Of a stretch of DNA of 64,000 bases, positions 11,295 to 24,004 are shown piece by piece. This DNA comes from Pardosa pseudoannulata. Its lineage: Eukaryota > Arthropoda > Arachnida > Araneae > Lycosidae. The stretch's first letter is position 1. The number at the start of each line of letters is the position of its first letter. A model generated the notes under the pieces. The model was not told the origin of the DNA. It did no database searches and was given only the letters and a program-made list of their open reading frames with translations. The stretch is from the NCBI GenBank assembly GCA_032207245.1, contig CM063509.1, forward strand, positions 106,090,521 to 106,154,520, in the 5' to 3' direction. Position numbers and translations under genes: made by a program.

Positions 11295-12465
11295 TGTAAT
11301 ACAACTAGGTTTTTAAAGTTATACTTACAAAATTTTAGGTGAGTTCAAAGTAGTCGCCTTCAGCACCAATGCACTTTTGTAGACGAATTTTCGACATATT
11401 AAATGCCTCAAGCCATTGATTTCTTGGAATAGATGAAAAATGCATTTATAGCCACACCAATCTCTTCTTCTGAATGAAAACGACGTCCACGTAAGTTCTT
11501 TTTTAGATTAAAGAATAACCAAAAGTCACACATAGCTAGATCAGGTGAATACGGATGTTCTATCCCTTTAATTTGTTTTTGTTTAAGAAACTCAACTGTT
11601 AATATGGCTGTATGTGAAGATACATTGTCATGGTGAAGCATTAGTCCCTTAACATTCACTTCTCGTAGAATTTGTGGAAGACATTTAGTGGTATACCAGC
11701 TTGCTGTTATTGTCTTCTGACCTTCCAACTTGATTTCTTTGACCAATCCCGTGCTTCTGAAGAAAACGGCATGCATCACTTTTTTCAGTGCGCGTTGTCT
11801 TTTCACCATTGTCGGCGTGTGATTATATACAAAGATCATACTTTGCTTTCTTGACGTGTTGGAACGTCAGAAAAACGGTATGTACGTTTCATTACCCTTT
11901 ACAATTTTGTAAATGATGCGGTGGCCACCATCATTTAGCAATTTAAGAGTTTCTTTACTGATTCTGACACGCTCCCCTTTTTGGAACTCGGTTAGATTAT
12001 GGGGAACCCAATGGCAAACTACTTTTTTCATATGCAATTCTTCATTAATAATTTTGTGTATGGCTGCGGATCCAATGTTAAGTTCCTTCTGTATAATTTG
12101 ATAGGTACATCGATTATCATCCATTAACATTTTTCGTATGGCTGACACATTATCCGGGATTACTGCCGACGGCAGCCTTCCTGTGTGTTCTTCATCCTGA
12201 AGAAAATGGCGACCTCTTCTAAATTCTTTAAATCATCTGAATACAGAAGCACGAGCTGGATATCATCACCAAATGCCAATTGAACCGTTGAAAGCATTCT
12301 TCTTGATTTAATCCTGCTTTAAAATCGTAGAAAATCCTAGAGCGAAAATGTTCTCGCGTCAACTTCATTTTCTCTTTTGTTTAAAATGTATTCTACGCTA
12401 AACAAGTTAAAGTAAGCCAGTAAAAAATTATCTGCTGTGTTAAAATACTTGTATTTTTAAATTAA
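11295..12465 (-). mobile_element. mariner element (DD34D type), degraded
   Basis: The minus-strand transposase starts at about 12368 with MKLTREHFRSRIFYDFKAGL, NQEECFQRF, loses frame near 12250, resumes VSAIRKMLMDDNRCTYQIIQ, KELNIGSA..., the hallmark CHWVPHNLTE, and after a stop at 11867 continues VYNHTPTMVKRQRALKK. It then shows MLHHDNVSSHTA (second Asp) and YSPDLAMCDFWLFFNLKKNL (third Asp), spaced as in DD34D mariners. The C-terminus fades after 11410. Outer ends are approximate: a weak inverted match 'aatacaa.ta..ttttaa' lies near both limits. Confidence 0.85.
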
Positions 12466-12979
12466 ACCGCCATTTTTATTTTGTAAATTCAAGTCTGCGC
12501 TTATCTCAAATATTTCAGAATAATCCTTTTACTGAGAAGGTTTTAGGTACGTCATATTATTTGGAGATCGAAGGGTTGTGGAGGTAAAGCGTTTCTTTTT
12601 CTTTATTTCTTTTTAAATTTAAATTGTATTTGGCGACTCCCTTTTGGCTCCATTCGTTGATACAGTTTTCCTTAATTTAGTTTTAAAATAACTAAAATCT
12701 TTTAAGGGAACATGTGGTGATTACGCAGTTTTGGCGATGACTGACGTCATATGTCGTATCTCAATGTTTTGTATATTTTTAATCTTTATAAAGTATTTTA
12801 TAATGTAATGTATCCTGACATTTTGTAATATGAATTGATCTTTATTCATATTTGTAAAATTTTATTATTTAGTTTTATTTGTGGCAGCACACCATTGTAA
12901 ATATGCAAAATGCTGTATGCTGCCTGACTACATAAGAGTCAGCGTGCCAGTAGCACGGGGGCTCGGTTGCATCGAGGGA

Positions 12980-13140
<161 letters not shown>

Positions 13141-13149
13141 TGTACTACA

Positions 13150-14720
13150 ATAATTAAAAGCTTATAAGCGACTCAGTTTATGAGATAGTAAATAAAATGT
13201 GTTTTAAAATAATATAAATTTTATATACATTATAATGTGAACTGGCATTATAAAATAACAAAAATAAAGATTTATGCTATGAAGCTGGATATTAATCACT
13301 ATTACATCAAAAGAAAGATTATAATAACAATAGAATGAAAACCTATACTAAATTTGCAATAAACAGATATTAACCGAAGAAAGTTAACATTTTATAAATT
13401 TGAACCTTTGTAACATCGATGTTTGTACATCCCATTTTGATCGCCCACCACACTCTATATAACGGATATTAACGCTTCCGAGCATAATTCAAAAAACAAT
13501 TTGAGAAAACTTCTCAAACTTAGTGGAAGAAAACGGCTTGACTAAAGAACAGGGTACCCCCACCAACTTGGCGATAATGGTTTAAGTATGGTCGTCTAAC
13601 ATTTTTTCCTGATCTCGCCGTGTCCAAACAATCTGTATCTATATTATAATTTATATGATTATTGCATGTGTAACTCTTTTCTTATATATTAAAAGCACGC
13701 AATGCTTAAAAAAATTAGATATAACAAACCATTAATGGTTTACTACGGCTGATTTTTAATAATCTGGAACTGTTGCCTTTGTAAACTGTTAAGAGATTAA
13801 TTGTCCATAAATATAAATGTCTGGTTTGCAAGTCGTTTAATTGAGTAAGAATATATAATTCTATTACGATGGCGCACTGTGCATTAATTAAAGTCGCCAC
13901 AAAAAGCAAGAAATACGTTTGGATGGATTACCTTGATGTTTTAGTAAACATCGCCAATAATTTCGCCAAATTTGCTAAGGAGAACCCTATTCTTAAGTAG
14001 TACCGCAGAAAACATCCTGAATTCAGAATTCTTCCCGATCGAGTCACACGTTTGAAAAAAGGAGAAAATAAATTTACAATATTCACACACGGAACAAAAT
14101 TTTGCAGGATATAAATATCTATAATGTAATACTACAGCTATCTTTACGATTCTTTTATTTATCTTCCATTGCACTCAGAGACGCTTCCAGTGTATTTTCG
14201 TCTTTTTTCAGTAAACGGCTATAACGACATTGAAGATAGCTAAAGAAGTGAGCTCAGCAAACTACTATTTCAACATATTGGCTCCTAGCAACAAGATCCC
14301 TAAGCAACGGACAAGGGAGAACTTTAGCCCCCAAGGAAAACAAAAATATGGTGAATTTTTCCTCTGTATTTATCTCAAGTATGGAGAAAAATTTACGGAT
14401 TCTAGATAGCTATTTATGAAAAGCATATATAGATTTTGGAAATTTAATGTCTTTTTATAACTTTTTCATAGCAGTAACCAAAATAAAAGGAGAAAAACGA
14501 ATTTTTTTCAGCTATTAGAAGTGCTATTTTCTTACTATCAATTTTCTATATCCATATTTTTCTATATCTATCAATATCCATTTTCTCGATTATATCTATA
14601 CAAATAGTTTTTACAAAAGTAAAAAGTTAATTTTTATTCAGGTAGGGTCAATCCAAAGTCAATCCACAGTACAGTGAATTTCAATCTCATAAAAGAATTT
14701 CATTTACACACACGCATACA
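13150..14720. other. no feature seen
   Basis: Short open frames at 13715-13909 and 13941-14174 (minus) show no motif. Composition is that of the AT-rich background. Confidence 0.5.
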
Positions 14721-14727
14721 AAGTAAA

Positions 14728-14860
14728 TACAGTGGATTCCGCTTAATGTGATCGCTGTTAATGTTATCAATCGCTTATTGTTATCGAAATCACTTGGTCC
14801 CGATTTCTTTTATTCATTTGTATTATCGCTTTATGTGCTCGTTACATCAGTTAACGTTAT
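14728..14860. repeat. possible pogo/Tigger-like terminus
   Basis: 'acagtggattccgcttaatg tgatcgctgttaatgttatc' resembles the palindromic ends of pogo/Tigger-type elements (CAGTG...). No opposite end or transposase found nearby. Confidence 0.3.
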
Positions 14861-14989
14861 CAGTTTTCGAACCTCATTTTAACTAGCAAAGGAATAGTCA
14901 CAATATATTTAGAAGGAACCCATTCTTTTCTTTCCTTTCACTGTTGTTTAAATTTCCGAGAATTCTCCCTATTGATGATGGTTCCCCGA

Positions 14990-15570
14990 TGATGTTTCAC
15001 GGGTTGCATCCAAACAATGGGCCACTAAATGAGCCGAGCGCGTGGATGCGTACATAGTCTATTGCGCATCTAGCTGTCTAATGTAACCTCTAAATTATAG
15101 CCAATTGTTCAGCTTTTCCTGATGGTGACCTTGAACGATGGTTCACGGGATGCACCCACACGCTGGGCCATTAAATGAGCCAAACACGTGGATTCGTATA
15201 TAGGGTCTACTGCGCACTGTATCTGGCTGCCTTTGATCTTTGGAGAAAAACCGCCTCCGAAGCCATTGTCCACCAAAGCTATTTTATCTTCTGCCACCAC
15301 CGACCACGATAACCCATACCCCCTCCAAACGGTGGTAATGGCTTGCAGTGGTCCATAGTGTTGAGGGGGCTTAAGCGCGTGGATTCATGTATAGAGTCTA
15401 CTGCGTACTTTAGATGCGCATCTGGCTGTCTTTGATCTTTGGAAAAAACAGATTCCGAAGCCATCCTTCGCCAAGGTCATTTTATCGTCTGCCATCATCG
15501 ACCTCGATAAGCCCTATCCCCTCCAAATGGTGGTAATGGCTTGCAGTGAACCATAGTGTGGAGGGGACTT
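14990..15570. repeat. degenerate three-unit repeat, GC-richer
   Basis: 'cgtggattcgtatatagggtctactgcgcac' and 'atctggctgcctttgatctttgga' recur with variation at 15039, 15187 and 15380; 'cccctccaaa.ggtggtaatggcttgcagtg' recurs at 15320 and 15508. The spacing is irregular (about 145 to 200 bp). Two short minus-strand frames across it share residues only because of the repeat. Origin unknown. Confidence 0.65.
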
Positions 15571-16040
15571 AAAAAGAGTTGCTCAAACTTCGACTGAACT
15601 GTGTAAAAGAACTTGACCAGTTAGGAACTAAATAATTCCATTAAAGATTTTATATATTTTTCTAACTATATATACTTCTGTATTGCAATATTTTTTATCA
15701 ATTATTATGATAATTTAATGCCTAAAAATGAATTAATGTGCGTATAAATACAGCGTACTTTTTGACTAACAGCACTGATTCATATTAATAGAGGTAAATT
15801 TTGTCTAGCCCGAGGTTTTAGGTTGGCGGAAATTCAAGCGGTTTTAGTGTTAAAAAATATTGAAGGAAAGAGTATTATTACATACATTTCTATTGTTCTT
15901 TTACAAAATTAAGTACCTTGCTTGACAACAAAATTAGAAAAAAAATAGCATAATCGGTAATTTATAAATTACCATTATATAGTAGTAAATTATTTCTTAC
16001 TTTTAAGGCCAGCTTATTCAAAACTTCATCTGCCGTTATA

Positions 16041-17209
16041 CACTCAAGAGCCAAAACATTATGACCACCTATCAATAATGAGTTGGCCCACCTTTGGCGC
16101 GCAACACCGCTTCAACCCACCTTGGCATGGATGCCACAAGTCCTTGGTAGATGACCGTAGACAGATAGTACCAGATGTTTAAGCAACGGTTAAGCAAATC
16201 CGAGATATTGCAAATGGGTGGTCTTTGAACTCTGAGCTGCCGTCCCATGACATCCCCAATGTGTTCTATCGGATTGAGATCCGGTGAGTTAGGCGGCCAG
16301 GGCATTAACTGGAATTCAGTATCATGTTCCTGGAACCACTCCAACACAATTTTAGCCTTGTGACACGTTGTCCTGTTGGAACATTCCATTTCCAGCTGAA
16401 AAAACAGAGGCCATGTAAGGGTGTAACTGGTCCGCAATGATGTTCAGATACACTGTAGCATTTGTGGTCTGCTCTACCACAACCACGGGTCCCAGTGATG
16501 CCCAAGAGAATGTTCCCCAAAGCATAATACCGCCCCCACCGGCCTGTGTATGACCTACTGTACATCGAAGGAGCAACTGTTCACCTGGAAGATGGCGTAT
16601 CCTGACATGGCCATTGGCGTAATGAATGACAAATCCTAATTCATCTGACCAGGCAACTCTCTCCCACTGATTTATGGACCAGTCGCGATGTCCCCGGGTC
16701 CAGCGTAGGCGCAGCTGGCGATGACACTTGGTCAGCAAAGGCACACGAGTGGGACGTTTGCTGCGTAGCCTCATATCCAACAGTATCCGCTGAACAGAGT
16801 GCTCCGATATTATTCTACTTGGCTCTGCATTGTATTGGGTTGTCAGCTGAGCCACTGTCTGGCTCCGTTTTTGCTTCACCATGTGAGACACCATGCAGAC
16901 TCTAACACCATGTCGTCTACTGCTGGTTTCACCGTCATTCATCCACTTTGCATAAATACAAACAACTGTAGATCGCGAACAACCCACGAGTCGTGCAGTT
17001 TCAGAAATACTTGTTCCGACCCTTCGAGGCATTACAATCTGCCTTCTATCAAAATCGCTGAGCTTCGCAACCTTTCCCATCACACACAGAAGTAAGTGAA
17101 AGAATGATTCTTTAGACTCTCTAGCAGCAGTTAAATACCACTTCAACCTGATTCCAGGCGACTTCATTGCAAAATGTAGGGGTGTGCATAATGTTTTGGC
17201 TTTTGAGTG
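16041..17209 (-). mobile_element. Tc1-like transposon, family 1, copy 1
   Basis: A 1169-bp element between TA dinucleotides, inverted ends starting CACTCAAGAGCCAAAACATT (left) with one difference on the right (CACTCAAAAGCC). The minus-strand transposase begins MGKVAKLSDFDRRQIVMPRR, with a paired-like helix-turn-helix ([20 protein letters not shown]), then AWSDELGFVI (first Asp), MFQQDN (second Asp) and NSPDLNPIEH (Glu), a DD34E layout. A linker stretch after SSRRHGV is missing relative to copies 2 and 3, and the frame breaks just after FQQDN near 16360, so the final part (16072-16360) is out of frame. Confidence 0.92.
16072..17080 (-). pseudogene. Tc1 transposase, family 1, copy 1 (frameshifted)
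   Basis: The first frame (to about 16352) holds the DNA-binding domain and the first two catalytic Asp; the second frame holds CHKAKIVLEWFQEHDTEFQL, NSPDLNPIEHIGDVMGRQLR and the C-terminus RVQRPPICNIS...LRAKGGPTHY. One indel separates them. The likely start is the Met of MGKVAK at about 17080, because the residues upstream are non-coding in family relatives. Confidence 0.85.
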
Positions 17210-17594
17210 TAGTCCTGCTTACATGAACTGAAAATAATGCTAAATTTGTCAAATCCTTGTGACCAGATCTATCGCGAAGAAATACTTTTACTCTTTTAAT
17301 GGATGAAAACGATCTGACAGCACTTGCAGTGGAAACTAGTAATGTACACAAATCTTAACAAATTTAAAACATCTTGAAATACGTACTTTGGAAATATTTA
17401 GGGAAGGTTTCAGACCCGTCGGACTCCCTCCCCCACATAAATAAGTCCTTGATAAATATCTAAACGAACAAATTTTTAATCATGTCCGTTGCAAATTTAA
17501 AATATAATAATGGAAAACACACTAAAGATAATTGCAAAATTACTATATAAATTTTAAATGAGCTACGACTTCCCTTAAACTACCTGCTTCTTAT

Positions 17595-18340
17595 CATTAT
17601 CATATTTCGCCAGACTGCCTAGGGTGGAACAGTGCCTTTTTCTGAATTCTGTTCTGTCGTATTCTATTTTAGACACTTGTGCGCCAGTTTCTTTTTTTTT
17701 CCTGGATAGTCAGGAAGTCTGTCTCCACTGACTTCATCCATCTCACTCTGGGTTTAACCCTTTTCCTGCATGTTAGGGGTTTATGTAAATGAATTTTCAT
17801 ATATATATATGGAATCATCATCCATTCTAAATATATGATCATCCCCTGTAATCCTAGTTCATCCGATTTATTTTTATGAATTTTATAATATCTGTCTCTC
17901 TATAGATTTTATGTAGCTCAAAATTATATCTTCTTCTCCAAATATTGTTGATATCTATCTATCCCACCAAGAATGACTCGCAGAATTTTCCTTTCAAAAA
18001 TAGCTATTTTATATTCTCCAGCTTTCGTCAGGGTGCAGGTTTCTGAGCCATAAGTAAGTATTGATCTAATTAAGGTTTTATATTGTAAGAATTTTCTTTT
18101 TCTTGATAGTAATGAGGATTTCAAAAAATGTTTTAGTCCGTAAAAGGCTTTATTTGTATTCATTAGACGACCTTGAATCTCCTTGACTATAATATTGTCA
18201 GCAGTAACTATAGTACCAAGATAAGTAAAACTGTGGACAACCTGGAATTTGTGAGAACCTATTTCCAGATGGCATTCATGTGAGGTTCCGTCACTTAGTA
18301 CAGGTATACACTGTAACGTCGCAACATACATACACCTCTG
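17595..18340 (-). pseudogene. non-LTR retrotransposon reverse transcriptase, C-terminal part
   Basis: The minus strand reads IGSHKFQVVHSFTYLGTIVT, GRLMNTNKAFYGLKHFLKSS, LLSRKRKFLQYKTLIRSILT, YGSETCTLTKAGEYKIAIFE, RKILRVILGG, the classical thumb/C-terminal region of arthropod non-LTR reverse transcriptases. After a stop at 17924 a GKxx..RMDEVSGDRLPDYPGK fragment continues to about 17600, ending in 'aaatatgataatgataa' as a possible 3' tail. 5'-truncated, inactive. Confidence 0.82.
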
Positions 18341-18722
18341 TATTTGTAGGGGCTTAGTAAAAACAATCGCTTAAAGTCCTAGACTTTATTATCTCGACTA
18401 TCTACAATATATACATGATATAAAACAACATCGTTTGGGAGAGAGAAATAACCTTCTCCACCCTCAAGCCCCCAACAACCAACTACCTTCTTTTTGAAGG
18501 TCCCCTCGCAAAAAGAGGGAAGGAGAAAAAGGGCTGAGAGCAAGGGAGTGGTCAGCGGACTGGACTCCTCAATGATAGCCGGCATTCCACATAGATGTAT
18601 GCAGGGACAGAAAAATCCGAAACCCCTCTGGGTCTGCAACTCCTGCTCTTTTCAGGGGAATAAATTCCCACGGGTCCTGAAAATGACCGACCCTCTCTGG
18701 TTCTCTTGTGACCAGCCGCCAC

Positions 18723-18823
<101 letters not shown>

Positions 18824-18884
18824 GTAAACCCTTTAAAATTGGGTAGCTCTTTGCGATCTTGTGACAAAATTTTAATATTCTACG

Positions 18885-19300
18885 GATAATCGTTTTTGAG
18901 TTGTGACGACTTAAAACGTTAATATACGTTATATAGAATGAATATTGCAATCACCACTAAATATTATATTAGTGATAAATATAAACTTTAAGCACTGTAC
19001 GACTCGTTGATTTCGAGTTATACCTCACAACGTTAATATACATTATATTGGAACATTTTCGTTATATAGAATACAGATAGCTATCAAAGGAGGAGGAGCA
19101 AAACCAGATCTTATAATAGGCCTAAATACAAGATTTCTACATTCTACGTTTTCGAGTTATTCCGCACAGTGTTAATAACGTTATATTTAAAATTTTCGTT
19201 ATATAAAATATACATTGCAATCAAAAGGGGAGGTAAAAATTTTGACCATCTATAGCTAATCGTTTTCGAGTTCGGCGAGATATGTACGTACGTACAGACG
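18885..19300. repeat. degenerate tandem repeat, about 125-bp period, four units
   Basis: Units starting at about 18889, 19010, 19147 and 19257 share 'cg.tttcgagtta....cacaacgttaatata' and 'cgttatatagaata...ttgcaatcaa'. The last unit ends 'gagttcggcgagatatgtac gtacgtacagacgtc', a phrase typical of 3' regions of non-LTR elements. Unit identity is low. Confidence 0.6.
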
Positions 19301-19354
19301 TCAAGAGTAAATAATCATAACCAGTTCAGGACTGGTCAAAATAGGTATTTAAAG

Positions 19355-20276
19355 TAGAAATGCAAAGGATGTCAATTTGGCCGGATAACAGATACCGGAT
19401 ATCTGGCCAGAGTTTCAGCCAGATGCAGTATGTTTCGCACTTTTTCTTTTTGAATTTATTTTAAATAAATCAGCTTTGTGTACTTTATTTTTGCAACCAA
19501 ATTGTAGTATTTTTCTCACCTTTTATATTTTTTAATTTGTCAACTATTTGTACTATAATTTATTTTAAATTTTTTATTTAAATTTCAGTACTCAGTATCT
19601 CAATTTGGCATTATTTAATTACAAAAATCAAATCTGAACAAAAGTATTTTTAATAGTCCTTTACCTTTCTTTTTTAATAGTTCTTATGTCTTTAAATGAA
19701 AAATTTCAAAAATATATTCCCACTTTTTAAGTAAATTAGTCTGTTATTCTAGCCTACAAAAAAGTAAGTTTTGTCTTTTGTGTTCTCAGATACAAAAACA
19801 AAATTTTGCAGTTGAAACTAAAAAAAAGAATGATTTATGAATTAATGAAATGTATAAATGTATGATTCATAAAATATATAAACTTAATTTTTTTCCATAA
19901 AGCTTTTTTTTTCCCCATAATGCTCCAAAATACTTATACGCATTGTTTCATATAGTATATTGTTTAACAGTTTGGATTCTTTTTTGTTATATTTATCTTA
20001 TCTCTCGGTGTATAATTTTTGGCCGTATATAATGATGCTCCAAAATACTTAATGCAATTATACATAATGCTCCACAACATCTATACGCCTTGTTTCATAT
20101 AATATATTGTTTAATATTTTGCAACATTTTTGTTATATTTATCTTATTTCTCGGAGTATAACTTTTGGGCTGATGTACTGCCAGATAATTGTAATATCCG
20201 GCTGCTGCCAATTATCCGGTATAGTGGCCGGATATGCCGAATGCAGTATATTGGCCGGATAACCGTTGCATCCCTA
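19355..20276. mobile_element. hAT-type MITE
   Basis: Flanked by an exact 8-bp duplication ATTTAAAG (19347-19354 and 20277-20284). The ends are TAGAAATGCAA and, inverted, TAGGGATGCAA, fitting the hAT TAGRRATGCAA-type terminus. Subterminal regions are rich in CCGGATA/TATCCGG on both sides. The interior has a tandem duplicated segment ('ttgtttcatata.tatattgtttaa', 'ttatatttatctta.ctcgg.gtata') at 19940-20030 and 20092-20175. No transposase remnant: non-autonomous, 922 bp. Confidence 0.85.
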
Positions 20277-20284
20277 ATTTAAAG

Positions 20285-22065
20285 TTTGAAAATTAAAGTT
20301 TATTTCCTTTGAAATCTGAGCTCTGAAATTTATCGTGATTCCTTCATTTAGTACAAGCAAGCAAAAAAAAATTAAATAAAAATATTTAAAGTACACAATT
20401 TGTTTAAGATCTAAATTTATTATAAATACATAATTCTTTGGTCTGTATTTGTTCTTACATAACTGAAATATTTACAGTCAGACTTACCAAGTATGTAATT
20501 AACAAAGAAACCAACTTCTAATAAAAGCTTAATTAAAATACCAACATCAGGTAAATAACGTGAAAATGACCTTTTGTATTATTTGTTACGTTATTTATTA
20601 TTTGTTAATAATCTTTAGAGTTTTCTGTCTCACATACAAATACAGAAAAAATGTCAGTAAACTTCATTAAATTTGCTTTCCCATAAATAATATTTATATA
20701 AGTTTAAGAACACGACAGATAGAAATTAGATTATAAGCATGATCCTTCGATGACTGGCACAAAATAATAAATTTAGTAATATCTTAAAAAATAAGTGATA
20801 ATCGAATATCGGTTTTCGGGTTGAAAAACAACACAGTGTGAATATAAAATTCCAAAAGTAAATACTTACCATCTGGAAATCTTTATAGTTTGACAAACAC
20901 AAAATATGGAATAAAAATTCTTTTCTTTTTTTTAACTGAGAGTTTGATGAACGCAGAGTCGTTTACCAGACGATGAAATTCAGACCTTGAGTTGATTGTG
21001 AGAATCGAGAAGAACGGTTACTTGGAAGCAGTGCATCCTGCTCGAGAACAGGCAAAGCAAATGGAATAAAACACAAACCTGCCAACACTTTATTAACGTT
21101 GAGAAACCAAGAAGGGAATTTTTTTCATGCCGTAGGGAATTGAGGTAAACCTAAAAGGGAATTTCGAGATAGATATGTTTGATAAAATCTGACAGATAAA
21201 AGAAATCAAAATGCCACCATAAAAAGATTTCTTGATTATTTTCCTTTAAATTTTCATTTTAATGTTACGAAAAAAAGATAAACCCACGGTATAGATTTTA
21301 AAATAAAATACATATCTAATTAATGAGAAAAAAAGCGTGTTTTATATCTTTACCAAAAAGGCAGGAGATAAATACGTTTTATAATATATGGATAAGTTTG
21401 TTCTTAGGAAATCAGCGATAAAACTTTAAAAACTAAAATCCATTTTTCAATTCCGAAATATTCTAAAACAATTCATTAAAAGATAAGAATGTATGAAATC
21501 AAAACTGATTATTCCATTCTTCTGAAACAGAGAGAGTGAAATCTCGAGATTTTGAGTCTGAATGACTCATTTAGAAGTGAGTTCTCTCTATTAAGTTTCC
21601 TACTGTATTCCGGCTGTTGGGGCACTATGGTTCGATAGATCACTGTCGGTTAGGAAAATAAAGTTTTTATTACATGACAAGAAAGACATAACACACATAG
21701 AAAAAAATATTTGACAAGGAATAAGTTCGGTAAGCTATCTTTAGAAAAATTCAACTATTAAGAGTCAAATAATTCCTAATAATACAGATAAATTTGCTTC
21801 CTGAAAATTATTCTGAAAGATATATAGGATATGCTCGCTTGTAAATACGTTTTCTGCTTTTATGCCTGTACTTTTTGACAAAATCATGGGTGATTCGAAG
21901 TTTAAAAAAAAAAAAAAAATCTGAATATCACAAAAAAAATTTTCTGAAAAAGTAAATTCTACTAATTTAAAATAAAAAATTTTACTAAATATAATTTTTA
22001 TTAACCTTATTATTAATCATTAATTATTATTTTTATTATTTAATTAACCTTAAGTTAATTTCCAG
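20285..22065. other. AT-rich, mostly featureless
   Basis: Apart from the doubtful exon at 20877-21075 and a short GC-richer stretch at 21600-21660 followed by AATAAA, nothing is recognised. Confidence 0.45.
20877..21075 (-). other. possible untranslated exon with splice donor
   Basis: On the minus strand, 'aagatttccagatg|gtaagtattt' at 20866-20885 is a near-perfect splice donor, preceded by about 190 bases less AT-rich than the surroundings ('ttctcgagcaggatgcactgcttcc'). It could be the first, mostly non-coding exon of a minus-strand gene; no downstream exon recognised. Weak evidence. Confidence 0.2.
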
Positions 22066-22108
22066 ACGTGGGAACTAGAGATAGATTAATTCTGAATTTT
22101 GATATTAT

Positions 22109-22275
<167 letters not shown>

Positions 22276-22280
22276 ATATA

Positions 22281-23149
22281 CACTCAAGAGCCAAAACATT
22301 ATGACCACCCCTACATTTTTCAAAGAACTCGCCTGGATGACGTGGAAGGCAGGTGATCAGGTGGAAGTAGTCTTTAACTGCTGCTGGAGAGTCTGAAGAA
22401 TCATTCTTTCACTTACTTCTGTGTGTTATTACAAAGGCTGCGGATCTAAGCGATTTTGATAGATGGCAGATTGTAATGGCTCGAAGTCTTAGAACAAGTA
22501 TTTCTGAAACTGCACGACTCGTGGGTTGTTCGCGATCTACAGTTGTTAGCACTTATACAAAGTGGATGAATGACGGTGAAACCAGCAGTAGACGATATGG
22601 TGTTGGACGTCCACAAGCTATAAAAGAAAAATATCGTCGGAGACTGTCTCGCATGGTGAAGCAAAACTGAAGCCAGACAGTGGCTCAGTTGACAACTCAA
22701 TGCAATGCAGGGCCAAGTAGAATAGTATCGGAGCACACTATTCAGCGGACACTGTTGGATATGGGGCTAAGCAGAAAACGTCCCAACGTCCCACTCGTGT
22801 GCCTTTGCTCACCAAGCGTCACTGCCAACTGCGCCTACGCTGGACCCGGGAACACCCCGACTGGTCCATGGATCAGTGAGAGAGAGTTGCCTAGTCAAAT
22901 GAATCACGGTTTGCCATTCATCACGCCAATGGCCGTGTCAGGATACGCCGTCTTCCAGGCGAACAGTTGCTCCTTCAATGTACAGTAGGTCATACACAGG
23001 GCGGGGATGGCGGTATTATGCTTTGGGGGACGTTCTCTTGTGCGTCTGTGGGACTCGTGGTTGTGGTAGGCGAGTTGAAGCTGTGTTGCGAACCAAAGGT
23101 GGGCTAACTCGCTATTGACAGGTGGTCATAATGTTTTGGCTCTTGCGTG
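22281..23149 (+). mobile_element. Tc1-like transposon, family 1, copy 2, internally deleted
   Basis: TA-flanked, 869 bp, ends CACTCAAGAGCCAAAACATT / ...GGCTCTTGCGTG. The plus-strand transposase shows [40 protein letters not shown], a stop at 22668, then VAQLTTQCNAGPSRIVSEHT and the 'GGGIMLWGTFSC' region. At about 23070 it jumps straight to RVEAVLRTKG at the C-terminus. About 300 bp that would encode the second Asp and the Glu are gone. Non-autonomous. Confidence 0.9.
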
Positions 23150-23990
23150 TATAGTTTACCAAATACCGATATTTAACTATTTCTAATATATATCACCTTA
23201 TTATGGAGTTGCAAAATAAGAGTGTTCTGTATAAATTATTACAAATACATATACGTCAATCTTGATACATAAATTTAAATTTCAACATAGTTATTTTAAA
23301 AGGATAATCGTTTCCGTACTTATTTGATCTACAAGACATATTATTCTAAATTTTCAGAAATTAAAATAAATTAATCAGACGAAACAAAAAACATGTATAT
23401 TTTCTTCTTTCATTTCAATCATATCATATATCTAAATTCTAAGGCAATAGATATATTAAGTGAAAAGAATGCACTTCTTTTTTCCGAAATATCTTTTCGA
23501 ATTTTATATAAAAAAATCTATTCTTTATAGTTTTCGGAACAAACCCACATAAATTTTTGGAAATATCGGAAAATTTCGGATCTGAATCACCACAGGACAA
23601 AATGTCATGATAAAAATCATATTTTCTTAATTTCTTTTCTTTTTTTAAAGATTATTCTTTTTTGTTTCTTTGTTAATTTTATTAATTGGAGATCTTAGCA
23701 TATTTTAACATTTCATCCGAAATGTCGGTATCAATAATATTTCATAGAATTTGTTTACTAACTAAATTAGATCTTAGTTGAGGATATCGATTTATTTAGA
23801 TTGCAGTAGTAAAAATTAAAAGCAATTTTTGTATAAATAATAATTTCATCGTCTTCTTCATTCTTTTGGCAATATTCTAAGAATAAAATTATATTTATTT
23901 CATGATTATAACCTCAAATTTTAACGAGAGCGTTAAAAGAAGAAAAGCAGGTTTGTGAGTTATGGTAACACTTCGTCCTAAAGACACTGT
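23150..23990. other. no feature seen
   Basis: AT-rich background between a Tc1 copy and the interrupted SINE. Confidence 0.5.
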
Positions 23991-24004
23991 CTCTAGGGGG
24001 TATT

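Noticed and set aside
11672..12101. Plus-strand frames over the mariner
   Set aside because: Shadows of the minus-strand transposase.
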